64,000 nucleotides of DNA, taken from assembly GCA_029962745.1 (NCBI GenBank), contig CM057154.1:26500970-26564969 (forward strand). The letters run 5' to 3'. Source of the stretch: Echinometra lucunter (taxonomy: Eukaryota > Echinodermata > Echinoidea > Camarodonta > Echinometridae). Position numbers and translations under genes: made by a program. The notes below the pieces were generated by a model, which ran no database searches, had not been told where the DNA came from, and worked only from the letters and a program-made list of their open reading frames with translations. Positions 24,581 through 35,899 of the stretch are shown here, piece by piece; positions within the stretch are counted from its first letter, which is position 1; the number at the start of each line of letters is the position of its first letter.

Positions 24581-24781
24581 GAGGGGGCATTTATTTAGGA
24601 ATCAAGATGTTAACTTAATTGGAAGAGAACAGAGAGGGAGAGAGAGTAAGAGACAGAGAGGGGGGAATGTCAAGAGGAACGATAGGAGAAATTGAAAGTA
24701 AAATGAGCTGTGAGAAAAGTATAGAGGAAAAGAACTTAGAAGAATATCCAATTTATTTGAGCGTGCTCTGTGTCTCTCAGT

Positions 24782-25281
24782 NNNNNNNNNNNNNNNNNNN
24801 NNNNNNNNNNNNNNNNNNNNNNNNNNNNNNNNNNNNNNNNNNNNNNNNNNNNNNNNNNNNNNNNNNNNNNNNNNNNNNNNNNNNNNNNNNNNNNNNNNNN
24901 NNNNNNNNNNNNNNNNNNNNNNNNNNNNNNNNNNNNNNNNNNNNNNNNNNNNNNNNNNNNNNNNNNNNNNNNNNNNNNNNNNNNNNNNNNNNNNNNNNNN
25001 NNNNNNNNNNNNNNNNNNNNNNNNNNNNNNNNNNNNNNNNNNNNNNNNNNNNNNNNNNNNNNNNNNNNNNNNNNNNNNNNNNNNNNNNNNNNNNNNNNNN
25101 NNNNNNNNNNNNNNNNNNNNNNNNNNNNNNNNNNNNNNNNNNNNNNNNNNNNNNNNNNNNNNNNNNNNNNNNNNNNNNNNNNNNNNNNNNNNNNNNNNNN
25201 NNNNNNNNNNNNNNNNNNNNNNNNNNNNNNNNNNNNNNNNNNNNNNNNNNNNNNNNNNNNNNNNNNNNNNNNNNNNNNNNN
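24782..25281. other. Assembly gap, 500 N
   Basis: Exactly 500 N, so a placeholder size. The right flank starts inside the LRR array unit of gene B, so further LRR exons of gene B are probably missing here. Confidence 0.98.
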
Positions 25282-25491
25282 TAGACGGTTTTAGAATCTA
25301 GATCCAAAACGTAGGTCCATCCACATTATTCCTTTGTTATTGAAGATGTTGTCAGGACGATCGGGGTAATGTGACTTGTATGTAAAAGAAACAGTTGTGA
25401 ATTATCATTTGGACACAAATTTTCAGTTTTAATATGCGTTAATACTTGGGGAAAAAAACCGGTTCCCAGCAGAAGTGGTATATGGGTATAC

Positions 25492-25668
25492 CTTTGATTT
25501 TGATGCCTCAGATGCCATGGAAGAGAAGAACTCATCACCCGGCTTCACATTGATCAGCTCCAGTGACTGAAGATTTGGCATGGAGCAGAGACCTCTCGCG
25601 TAATGACAGGAGGTAGCGGGACCCAGTTCGAACAGATTATATCTTACTTCATGCTTCAGCTTTTGAAT
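25492..25668 (-). CDS. NLR gene B exon 5, LRR exon
   Basis: A 177-bp phase 0/0 exon, acceptor TGTCACACCACCAG, donor AAAG|GTATAC. It starts IQKLKHEVRYNLFELG, then CHYARGLCSMPNLQSLEL and a KPGDEFFSSMAS tail. It differs from the gene A units both in the variable block (EVRYN, continuing into LF) and at a few scattered residues. It sits in a single copy of the array unit that is cut by the gap on its downstream side. Confidence 0.82.
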
Positions 25669-26289
25669 CTGGTGGTGTGACAGAACAGGTTGAATAAAGT
25701 AAATAGCAATATCAAGAAAAGATTCCATGTTCAAGTGAAATATATCATGTAATTGTAGCACCATGATGGTGTCTCACTGCTGACATCCTTACTAAGACCA
25801 ATGAAGCAACATTTGAAGAATAATGGCAATGACGAACAGATTCAGGAATAAAGAGATAAAGAGGGAGAGAGGAGTAAAGGTGAGATGTGTAGAAATGAAG
25901 GGAAAGCAAGAGCATCCACTGATCATATAGTCATGATTATAATGAGAGGATGAAACCAAACAGAAGTTAGTGCAGTAGTGCTTCAACTTTCATTGTGCTG
26001 ATATGATGTGTAAGCTTTGCTCTTATATGTATACAATTATCAAAAGGTGTCATGTGACATGTCTAATAGTAAATTGCTGAATCTCAGTATAATTTCATCA
26101 CTTAGACCTACAAACAATATACTGTACAGCAACACTGACATGAAAACAAAAAAATGAGGGAAAGAAAAGAAAAGGGAGAGATATGAAAGTAATTTCATGT
26201 TGAATATGAACAGAAAGATGGGGAAAGTCAGCTCAAATTAGATATTTCCATCTACAAACTAAATTATCTACATTGTAATTATATGAAGG

Positions 26290-28680
26290 GAAATGAAGGG
26301 TGTATCGTTGATGCATTCTGCACTTGACTAAATTTTGACCCGGGCCAACTCTGAATGCGAAGGAATCATGGCAGGAAAATAACATAAACATTGTACGCTA
26401 TTTCCAAACCCCACTTTAGTTTGACTTTTGTTGTAAAACGTATCGAAAAACAGAAACCTATCATCACAACCAATATAATCAGTATTATCCCATAAAGGAA
26501 AAAAAACATACTCATGAGGAATCGGAATAACTTGTAAATTTACAAAAACATGACCGTAAAGTCTATTCTTTTCGTATAACATTTCCTTCCTGTCAGTGTG
26601 CACTGAAAAGGATGTTTAATGCGTCACGAGAAGGAATGATGTTAAATGTCTTCCACACACATATTACTTCGGGAAATGACAATATTGTTGGAAATCATTT
26701 CCCGTACAAAGCAGCTGAATTTGATATTGATACATCAGAGGACATCATCCCCATATATTCAAAAATAGGAAGAGGAATGGCTAAAGAGTTATTGCACCCA
26801 ACAATTCTGCCATGCCTCTGTTTAGTCTTTTATACCCAAGTCTGTGTACGATGTATGTGATTTTCAGCAAAATTGAGTCAATTTCTTTACGATGACACAA
26901 ATACTCGGAACATGCAACAGGGCAATTCCACGGCAAGGGTGTAATTCCGTTACCAACATTTTTGGACTTTCTGTGCCTCTTTTGTTCTCTGCCTCCCTTC
27001 CCACCATTTAATACACTTTCAATATGCCCTTTCTTTCATGTGAGCTCTTTCATTCCAACAAAATTATTCTTACATTCGTGATATTGTGGTATAACACTTC
27101 GGCAACGGAATTACCAGAAAAAAGCGCCAATTTTAAACTTCAAACACGTCTTTTAAAATCAAACATGCATTATACCTGCACTGACTAAGATTGTGGAATT
27201 CTCTATTGTTTCAACTTTTTTTATTCAAAGATTTGGGTATTCATGGCTTTCAAAGTGATTGTTTTTACTATAAATAAGAAGTAAGGTGATTGTTTTTCTG
27301 CCGCGGAATTGCCCAACAGCTATTTTCTAGACCATAAACATCTCTCAATTGCTTAAGTCAGTTTCTTTCAAAATGAAGCAGAATGGCATATAATATACCA
27401 GAACGTCATCTCAACATATTTTTATAGACGTTTCATGATCATGTAGATCTTAAAAAGAAATTTCTATCCTGTTCATTGTCGACCTATTCAATATCGGTAT
27501 TGATTTGATCAAGGGCCACGAAACATTTTTTTTGGGGGGGGGGGGCTGACACCCAAACAGGTAGAGGGCTCTTGCGAGGGTTCTGGGGGCTCCGCCTCCT
27601 GAAGCCCTTCTTTTTTTATTTTAAAAAGGTTTTGCAAGCCAATTACAATTCATGAGCCATTTACAATTTAGAGATAATTTTTTTTTTCTTGCCGGAATTG
27701 TGGGCCCCAAAGCTTCCGCAGCCCCTCTTGATTAGCATCAACTTAAAATGATGATGGAGAAAAAGATGCCAAATATATTCAATACACATTACATTTTTAT
27801 TAATAAAGAGAATACATGTGTTCAAAAATGGAATTTTCAATAAACACCCGATAATTAATAAATGAAATTTTCCTCAAATGAAAAATAAAACGAAATGTTA
27901 TTTTGACCCTTAACCGTGCAAAGCCCTGGCTATATTAAAATTGCCCCCCCCCCCTTAGATCTCGGATGTTGATCGCGTGATCGCGACGAAAATCAGCATG
28001 CACTTCACTCACAACGTAATCTCCAAAACTGTATAGTTACTCATTACAATATTATTCAAATTTATTTTGTGATGAATGAATTATGCTAATTAATGAACAA
28101 AATTAGAATTCAGCTGTAAATCTGTAAATACAGCTCCAAAACTGCTAAATTTTGGTCTAGACACTTGTTTTAGGATTCTTATCAAAATAATGTACATAAT
28201 TTGATAAAGAAATTAGAGGCATCAAAAAATTTCTCATGTAATTTATTGTTTTACAAATTTCTTACGTATTTCCTTGTTTTTCGACTTTTCTGTTTTTGTT
28301 TTTTCGATGGAAATGGTCGGCGACACTATTCCGATCATAAACAACATGAAATTGTTTTTAATCAGTAAAGTAAAATTAATGATACATTTATGCATTTTTG
28401 GCTAGAAACAGAATTTGCATTGGATTTGTACATGAAATCACGTTTTTGAGCAATTTGGGGTCTGACATGCACTTACAAAATGTTGGGTAACTTCGGAACC
28501 ACATATATTACCCTGGTGTCGCGAATTTGGTCTCAAAAGTTGCATGAGACTTGAAAGCCCCTTCTCCGGGCTAGATAGGGTTAAAGTTTTTACTTTCATG
28601 ATGATGATTCAGAGTATTCAAATTCAATAACAAAATGTAATTTGTTGTGTTTGATAGAGCAACAAGTAGAATGCATTGCT
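26290..28680. other. Intron 4 of gene B, shared with gene A
   Basis: Collinear with 6480-8890. It contains the plus-strand ORF at 26612-26860 corresponding to 6840-7064, T/G and C homopolymer tracts, and no exon that I can see. The copy A insertion (3930-6470) is absent here. Confidence 0.6.
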
Positions 28681-29140
28681 CAAGGAATGGTGACAATAAT
28701 CACTGATAATGTTCTACAACTTCTAAATAATATGATCGTTGAAAATCGGTGAGTTTTATCCTTATCATGGTTATCTCTATAGCTGCATTGAGTATGCGCA
28801 TGAATTCCTGTTGCCGCCATACAGTGTAGACAAAATCCGACATCCGCGCAAACTGATATCAGTTTCATTTTTTCATTTCATTTATTTCCACATAAAAAAT
28901 AATCAATAAACAGTGTAGACAAAATCCGACATCCGCGCAAACTGATATCAGTTTCATTTTTTCATTTCATTTATTTCCACATAATAAAATAATCAATCAT
29001 AATGTTCTAAACTTCTAATATGATCGTTGAAAAATCGGTGAGTTTTACCATTTTTATCCTTATCATGGTTATCTCTATAGCTGCATTGAAAATGCGCATG
29101 AATTCCTGTTACCGCCATACAGTGTAGACAAAATCTGACA
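28680..29140. repeat. Local ~300-bp direct duplication in gene B intron
   Basis: Sequence from AATGTTCTA through GCGCATGAATTCCTGTT to GCTGATATCAG occurs once in gene A (8900-9090) but twice here (about 28700-28860 and 28995-29160). Between them is a further direct repeat of a ~70-bp piece ending ATTTATTTCCACATAA. Confidence 0.8.
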
Positions 29141-29193
29141 TCCACGCAAGCTGATATCAGTTAATATCATTTAAGTTTTAAAAAATCAGGTAC

Positions 29194-29376
29194 CTTTGAC
29201 AGTGACCCTGCAGCAAATATTCCTGTGTAGAAGTCGTCATCCAGGTGCATACTAAACTCAGTGATGGTCAACGATCGTAAGTGCTGCAGTGAACAGAGAC
29301 CAATTGCTGCCAATGCGTGATCTTTGATGGGCTTGTCAACGGCCAGTTTTTCCGCAACTGAAGAACATTCTCTCTC
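29194..29376 (-). CDS. NLR gene B exon 4, first LRR exon
   Basis: A 183-bp phase 0/0 exon, acceptor TTCTATAACAG, donor AAG|GTACCT, encoding 61 residues that include GLCSLQHLRSLTITEF. It is nearly identical to gene A 9109-9291. It lies next to a local ~300-bp tandem duplication in the following intron. Confidence 0.82.
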
Positions 29377-30354
29377 CTGTTATAGAAATAAATGATACTG
29401 TTAGCATTTTGATCTGTTATTAAAAAAGAACAACAAACAAACGTATACGACTCAGGGAATAACTGTGGAACAATAAAAAGCTATGTTTCATCTACTATGT
29501 TAAACAGACTTTCATCTGAGAATTCTGTCTGACTACCCTATTGTAAGCATCCTTTTGTGGAGGTAATTACAAAAAACAGACAGATGCAGAAAAGTGGCAT
29601 ATTATAGTTAATTGGACGGTGAATAACTATAACTTCTAGTGCGATTACAATTAGTGTTTTTGTAGATCATCTGGTTGGTGAGGGTTTTTTTTCTGCGTTC
29701 CATTTTATTTTGTTAATTTCTTTTCTTTGTTTTTGTTTTTGACTTTTTGTTTTGGTCTTGGACATAATACTTTTCATTCCCTCATCATGTTCATGGACAT
29801 CTTGAAGCAAGTAGTACTTGAACATCAAAGCAATAAGAGGAATTGTAATCGCGTAAAGGCCACGTGCCGATTATAATGCTTTTCGACTGTGACCTAATTT
29901 GAAAATGAAACGCATTTTGCATTAAATATGAATTGTTAAATAATCAGATTTGTCCCAATGGAGGTTCGAATAATCATAGGAATATTCCAAACGAAATGCT
30001 GGTTTATGCGAAGCATTTTAGTCCGAGTAAAACTAAATCGGGTTCAAATCTTAGCTAGGCAATCGCAAAACTATTATGATTATGATTTCAACGTCACTTC
30101 GAGTCACAATTTGATCCTGCTTTTTCTCACAAGGAAGTTCTCAATAGACCGAAATTATGACAATTCAGATTTTTTATCATTAGGATTTTACATGAATGTT
30201 CTTATCAAGTGTTGTTAAAGTAACACATTTCTCCAAATTCGTATTTTTAAATAGCAGACCCATCGTTTAGCAAGTGTGGTTGGCTTAATAGCCCCCTCAC
30301 ACCTGACCGAATGTAGGTTGACGAAGGGTGACGAATGGGAAAAATGTATGAAAT

Positions 30355-30790
30355 GCACGCGAATTCAACGAATTCAAATAAAATTTCCGTCAAATCATGT
30401 GATCAGTAACTATTGTCAAATTTTATCAACGAACGATAAGCGAAGGATAATTATGACATGCAAAGGATATCGATTTTTCGGTTCACCTCTTTCAGTAAAT
30501 TGCAGCCGAAGGCGAGCGAAGGGTTGATATAACCCAATAAGATGAACGAACAGTGAGCAATGGTTTGATATGGCGTGCGATTAGAAACGAAGACGAGGGA
30601 ATAGATCGGGCGTTTGTCATCGTGTTGCTTCATTAAGGTTCTTTCGAGATCAGTCCACTTTGGCAAAAGCGCGATGAGGGACTATGCGCGACAATAACAC
30701 ACGAACGATAAACGAACGATTACTGCAGACTAAATAAGAGATGCGAATTCAAACAGATGACCAACGATTTTTCAATTCGTCGGGAAATTT
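30355..30790. other. Gene B-specific ~440 bp within intron 3
   Basis: Gene A reads straight from GGGAAAAATG into TTTTAAACATG (about 10245), while gene B has ~440 bp in between with short GAACGATAAACGAACGAT-type repeats. It may be the full form of a transposon that is internally deleted in gene A. Confidence 0.5.
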
Positions 30791-31220
30791 TAAACATGTT
30801 CAACATTTCTGCGCGAATTTGAATAATCGCAGCTGTTAGTTCAGAAGGTGTACGAACCCAAACACGAAAGGTAAATATGATTTACTATCAGTTACCATTG
30901 AAAACGATTTTTAAAAAAATGCCTTTCGCCAGCCATCGCAAGGCATATTTCAGGCAATTTGGTTAGGTGTGATTGATGAAACCTCGCAGTTACAAATGGT
31001 AGTCTGCATGCCATGGGTTCCTTACACGAGATAATAAACAAATAGTACGATTCTTATCAGCATGTACAGGGTTGAAGTATTTTCTCTCTCTCTCTCTCTC
31101 TCTCTCCAAATTTGGCATCGCATGCGCATTACATTGTCATGACACAATTGAAATTATAATTTGATAAATTTATGAACATAAGAAGTGCCATAATCTACTT
31201 TATTCAATTTAATGCACTAC

Positions 31221-32752
31221 CTTTTCCCCTAATGTTTTCAGTGTGAAGATATATCCAGCAAAGCGACTTTCATCGGTCCAGAGTTCAAGATCAGTCTTAA
31301 TCTTCAAAAGATTCCTGGCAGGATCGATGGCTTCTCGATCATGACATTCATAAGCAACCGCCATGATGAAATCCATGTCATCAACTTTTTCACACAACAC
31401 TTCCATCACCCTCTTTCCAACTTCTTCACGTGCTGCGGTAAAATACAAGACATATCTGAATTCCTTGTAGTCTTGTATGAGCTTGTCTGTCAGCATTGTG
31501 TCAAAGTGTGGACGATCCTGGCAGAAGAGCGATTCAAGATAGGAACTTGCAGTGTATTCTTGAAACAGCTTGTGAGGGAAAGAGAATTCCTGGATGAAAC
31601 GTTTCCGCTCCCTTTTCCTGATTTTTAGTGGTGCCAGCTTCTCTTCCTTGCTGAGAATTCCAACTTCACATGCAGTCCCTGCAGCATTCCTACATGATTT
31701 GAACGCTTCTTCGTCAAAGACCAGCTGTTTAGCCTGCAATCCACGAAATGCTACACTTCCAATCTCTCTCATACTTTCATCAGCTTTTTCCATGTGCATG
31801 CTATAATCACTCCCATCTTGTTTAGAAGAATAATGCTCTTGAAGTGAAAACACAAGACAATTTAAGAGTTGTGAAAATGTTCTCATGGTCAGAATATTTT
31901 CCCTCCCAGATGGCTCTTTCCACATGTAACATAGCATGCAGCAAAATATTGGGAAATGTGCCATGTGCTTAGATACAATACGATTTGTATTCATGAACTT
32001 AATGAGACTAGAAGAAGAGTCTAAGTCATCTTTGAAATACTGCTCAATGTATGTTGACATGTTTTTCCTTGAAAAACCCTTAATCTTGACATACGTGTAC
32101 TGCTCATTGACCTCCATGATACTCTTGATCTGATCAGCTCCAAAAGGACGGGAGGTGATGAGGATTGGGGTGTTAGTGAATCTCTCTCCTCTTATCATCG
32201 ATACAACAGCGTCATCGCGGTTAGGTCGTTTGATATCAATTTTGGCCTCGTCCAGTCCGTCCAATAAGATGAGGACCTTTCTTTGATTTTCCCTGATGTA
32301 TTTATCCACTTGTTTACCTTCTGTGTCCATGTCATCTGGGAAGTGATTCATGACAATATCCCCAAAGTATTTTTGTTCTTCAATCTCTCGAAACGATTCC
32401 AGGAAAAGGAGATCAATCTCTTGCAGAATTCTACCCTCAGTCCAATCCAGGGCTATCTTGGCAAACAAGGTCGATTTTCCAACACCAGCTTCTCCAAGGA
32501 AAGCAAAGCGTGTTTCGAATCCTCTTGGTGTTTCTGTTTTGATCTTCTTGAATAGACCGTTGTAATCTATTTCCTCCTCCTTTTCTCCTCTCAATCCCAA
32601 CATTAAGACAAGACTGACGTAGATGTGCTGTAACCATGTGCGTGATGCGGGGTCGACAGGTGATGTATTGACTTCACTGAATTTCTTACGATATCTAGCC
32701 TTCAGTTGTTCTCGTAGTTTCCGAATCTCATCTGGCATCCCCTGGGGATCAG
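31221..32752 (-). CDS. NLR gene B exon 3, NACHT NTPase
   Basis: A 1532-bp open exon of the same length and phase as in gene A; acceptor TTTGCCAG, donor GAAAAG|GTAGTG. The apparent start at its edge is a TTG in the splice region, not an initiator. Walker A GEAGVGKST, Walker B KVLILLDGLDEA, sensor LITSRPF and the FSFPHKLFQEY signature are all present. About 28 of 510 residues differ from gene A, many of them charge changes (for example M to K, K to E, E to K, S to R), with no disabling change. Confidence 0.95.
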
Positions 32753-32879
32753 CTGGCAAAAAAGAACAAAGAACAAAGAAAAGGGTAGAAGATTGAACGA
32801 ATAGATATATGAGGTTGGATTTTTATTTCGTTTTATTCACAAAATATTTTAAGGGAAACATATAAATAATAATATGAAA

Positions 32880-33400
32880 ACATAAGGAAATGATATTGGA
32901 AGGATCGCCCTACTCAGCTGTGCCATTACAGCACAGGTGTATAGCCTTCCGAGGGGTCCAGTTGGAGACAGGTTTAATCATGTTCATTAAAGAAAAATTT
33001 CATGAGGTATCTTCCTCTGTAATCCAGGTATCTTCGTAGGGTGATTGCAACATCTCTCCATTTAACTCTATCTTTTGCCATTCTGCTGCACTCTTGCAGT
33101 TTTAGTCCGCTCCAGCTTTTGATGTTCTTTTCCCGGTTGGTTCTAGGTTTGCCTCTCGGTCTAGTTCCTTCTACTCTTCCCTCCAACATATTCTTTAAGA
33201 GACTTTAGTGCCTCTTGGCGTGACCAAAGTATTTGCCTTTTTTTTCCTTAACTAATCCTACCAGTACGGTATTAAACTTTGTTTACGCCCTGCCATTTGC
33301 AATATTTCTTTGTTGGTTTTCATTCGCTTCCAACACATTTTCGTCATTCTTCTGTATATTCTCATTCCAAAGGTGTAATTCTACTTTCCACGGCCTTGCC
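32880..33400 (-). pseudogene. LINE RT C-terminal remnant in gene B intron 2
   Basis: Contains MLEGRVEGTRPRGKPRTNRE and the WRDVAITLRRYLD ending on the minus strand, with upstream fragments in other frames. Paralogue of the gene A remnant but without the 1.93-kb insertion. It ends where the GC-rich element at 33402 begins. Confidence 0.68.
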
Positions 33401-33401
33401 C

Positions 33402-33948
33402 CGGGGGGGGGGGGGGGGGTACTCGACCCCAAAAGTGGTAGGTATGTGCCGCGGGCGAGACAAAAAACGGGGGCTTCGGAACGGGCTTATTGTGAAAAGG
33501 AGGGTCTTCGGAACGGGCTTCGCAACTACAAATGTTTGTGAAAACGGGGGTCTTTGGAACGGTTCGCCTGCGTGTGAGTGCGTATGTATCCCTATGGATC
33601 GAACGGGCATACGTCCATGCAGCTAGCCCGGCGGCACGGGCGCCAGGTGCGCTCGCGCAGAGGCAATGGTCAGATAGCGCTCTGCAGGCCGCTTTTCACC
33701 AAAAATGCAGCTCATTGTAGCGGATCGATGCGGCCGCAACGGCGTAACGAAAATATGCGAAGCTTTGGAACGGATTTCTTTCTTCTTTTTTCTCGATATG
33801 AAGAGAATGCTACGCTTTGGAACGGCTTTCTTTGTTCTTTTTCTCAATAAGATAAAAATGCTATGCTTTGGAACGGAAATTTGAGTGTAAAAATGGGGGT
33901 CTTCTCCGCGGCACATATCCACCACGCATTATATACTGAGTGCCCCCC
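33402..33948 (+). mobile_element. GC-rich element bounded by G/C runs, copy 1
   Basis: Starts CCCCGGGGGGG then TACTCGACCCCAAAAGTGG and ends ACTGAGTGCCCCCCCC. The interior repeats TTCGGAACGGG or TTTGGAACGG about eight times and has a GGCGCCAGGTGCGCTCGCGC core. The inverse copy at 44945-45505 and split copy at 46066/52590 define the family. No transposase is visible. Gene A sequence 14786-15917 is missing on its right side, so a deletion accompanied the insertion. Confidence 0.7.
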
Positions 33949-34464
33949 CCTTTTTTTCTCACATGATATACTTTGATGCTTGTCAGGGTGAGCCTTTACT
34001 GACTAAAATGAGGCATTTATTGTAAATATGTTATGATGTTCTGTTTTAAATTTAAAAAAAAAGAATAATATCAGACCTCTAGGAACGATTTTTTTCAGGG
34101 GTGCTGAGCCCCTAAGCCACATGTTATGTTACCGCACCTTAAGCAAGCAGTGTTTCAGTATTCGGGGAACAAGAAGGGGGGGGGGGGGTGTAAGACCTAA
34201 CTTTGCCGACAGTTATGCTGCATTCTAAGTCAAATCTAAGCACCCCCTCCCTCTCACACAAACCACAAGAAGTTATTTTCAAACAATATTGCAGATGTAG
34301 ATTTTTCATTATCTTGATGAAAAATTTAAGGGTTGCGAAGCATTTTATGATTCTTTTTGGGGGAGAAGGGGGACTGACGCTTCTTTCTAGATTATGAACC
34401 ACCTTGTTTTTAAATTTTGAGAGCGAGCGAAGCAAGTGAACCGAAAATATGGACTTCTTGAAAC

Positions 34465-35776
34465 GAGAGGCATCGATCCTGGGGGCAGGGGGGCAGGGAG
34501 GCAGTTGCCCCCCAAAGAAAATTTCGGGGGAGCAAAGATATTATTTTGCCCCCCCCCCCCAATAATTTCCCAACAAAGTAAATAAAAGCAAAAAGGAAAA
34601 GGGAAAAAGAAAAGAAAGGAAAGGGAAGGAAGGAAGAGAAATGAAAGTGTAAAACAAGGAAAAAGAAAGAAAATGGGATAGTGGAAGCGCTCGCTCGCTT
34701 CGCTCGCTCGCATTTAAGTACCTTAACTAATGTCGATGATAATCACTATTCTTATGAAAGGAAATTGGTTTGCATCTTGTGTTCTATCTAATGTTATACT
34801 ATTCTTCTACTCATAGGAAGTAATATAACCAAACAATATATCACTCCTAGAAATCGGGCGGCCAGTTGACCTAAAAATAGATAAACTTTCAGGAGACAAC
34901 GGCCTGGATGAAAAAAAACGCAAAACAAAATCTTTTTTTTCATTAACTCGTTCGCTACTCTCGCTGGTTAAAGCTATATACAAGATGATTTCGGGCAGCA
35001 AGTAGCTTATCATAGCAGCGAGATTCCAAAATATTATTATATTTGGGCAGCAAGGTGGTTGACAAAGATTTTGGGACGAATCCATATAATTTTGCCGGGA
35101 TCGGTCGTTGACTTTGCTCGCTATGGTAGAAACAGAATGGATTCGTACTGCAAGCGAGGTAGCTAAAACAGTGTCATATTCGGCACACAGGTGATCGGAT
35201 GTATTATTTAGATATCATACAGGCATGACAGGTTTATAGTGTATTCTGATGATGATGATGAAGATAATATTCCGTTCTTGTATAGTGCATATCACATATT
35301 TATCACATTATTATGATGACGAAATAACACTTCTATCATTTGATATTAATGGTTTTGAAAAGCAAACGAATTCGGTGAGATGAGACCGAATAGATATTGC
35401 AGATGTTTCATTGGCTCACAGCGTAATTTGCCGAAGGGTTTACTACATCTACCATGAAAAACAGTGTGTTCTTCCTTGCTCGCTTCGCTCACTCGTACTA
35501 TTAAAAAAACAGAGTGGTTTTGGGGGCAGCAATAATGGACCAGCGATGTGACAAAATAGAGTTTATATTTGGTAGCGAGGTAACCATATACATATATATT
35601 AGGTATCATTTATGCCTATATGATAACTAAAACCTTCTCTCATAACAAGAAATTGAAAAAAAGCAGGATGGTTCACATAGCAAGTTGTGTAATTTCCCCA
35701 AATTGAAAATGCTTCATGTTGATATAGGTATATGTTTATATATATATATACACATACATATATGTGAGGGTGTGCA

Positions 35777-35808
<32 letters not shown>

Positions 35809-35899
35809 TACGTATATACATATTTATACGATCAGTAGCCGTCTCCGCTTGGTCGTCTTACCCCCCCCCCCCAATCCGAAAAATGGATCGACGCCTCTG
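34465..35899. mobile_element. hAT-like non-autonomous element, 1435 bp
   Basis: Flanked by the direct repeat CTTGAAAC at 34457-34464 and 35900-35907. Termini are GAGAGGCATCGATCC and the inverse of CAGAGGCGTCGATCC, each followed internally by a G- or C-run. The empty site is seen in gene A at about 16430. The interior contains GCTCGCTTCGCTCGCTCGC motifs near 34687 and 35482 and a TA/GT microsatellite at 35740-35805. No transposase ORF. Confidence 0.85.

Noticed and set aside
24619..25307. Long ORFs of 170-300 residues made mostly of X, also at 38521-39520 and 55441-56013
   Set aside because: They are open only because they cross runs of N.
32753..32759. Apparent start of the gene B NACHT protein at 32759
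   Set aside because: The codon is TTG in a polypyrimidine-AG acceptor; the exon begins at 32752 and continues from the Death exon.
33362..33925. ORFs of 80-115 residues in the GC-rich element
   Set aside because: Overlapping frames on both strands, driven by GC content and repeats; the frames are not conserved between the three copies.
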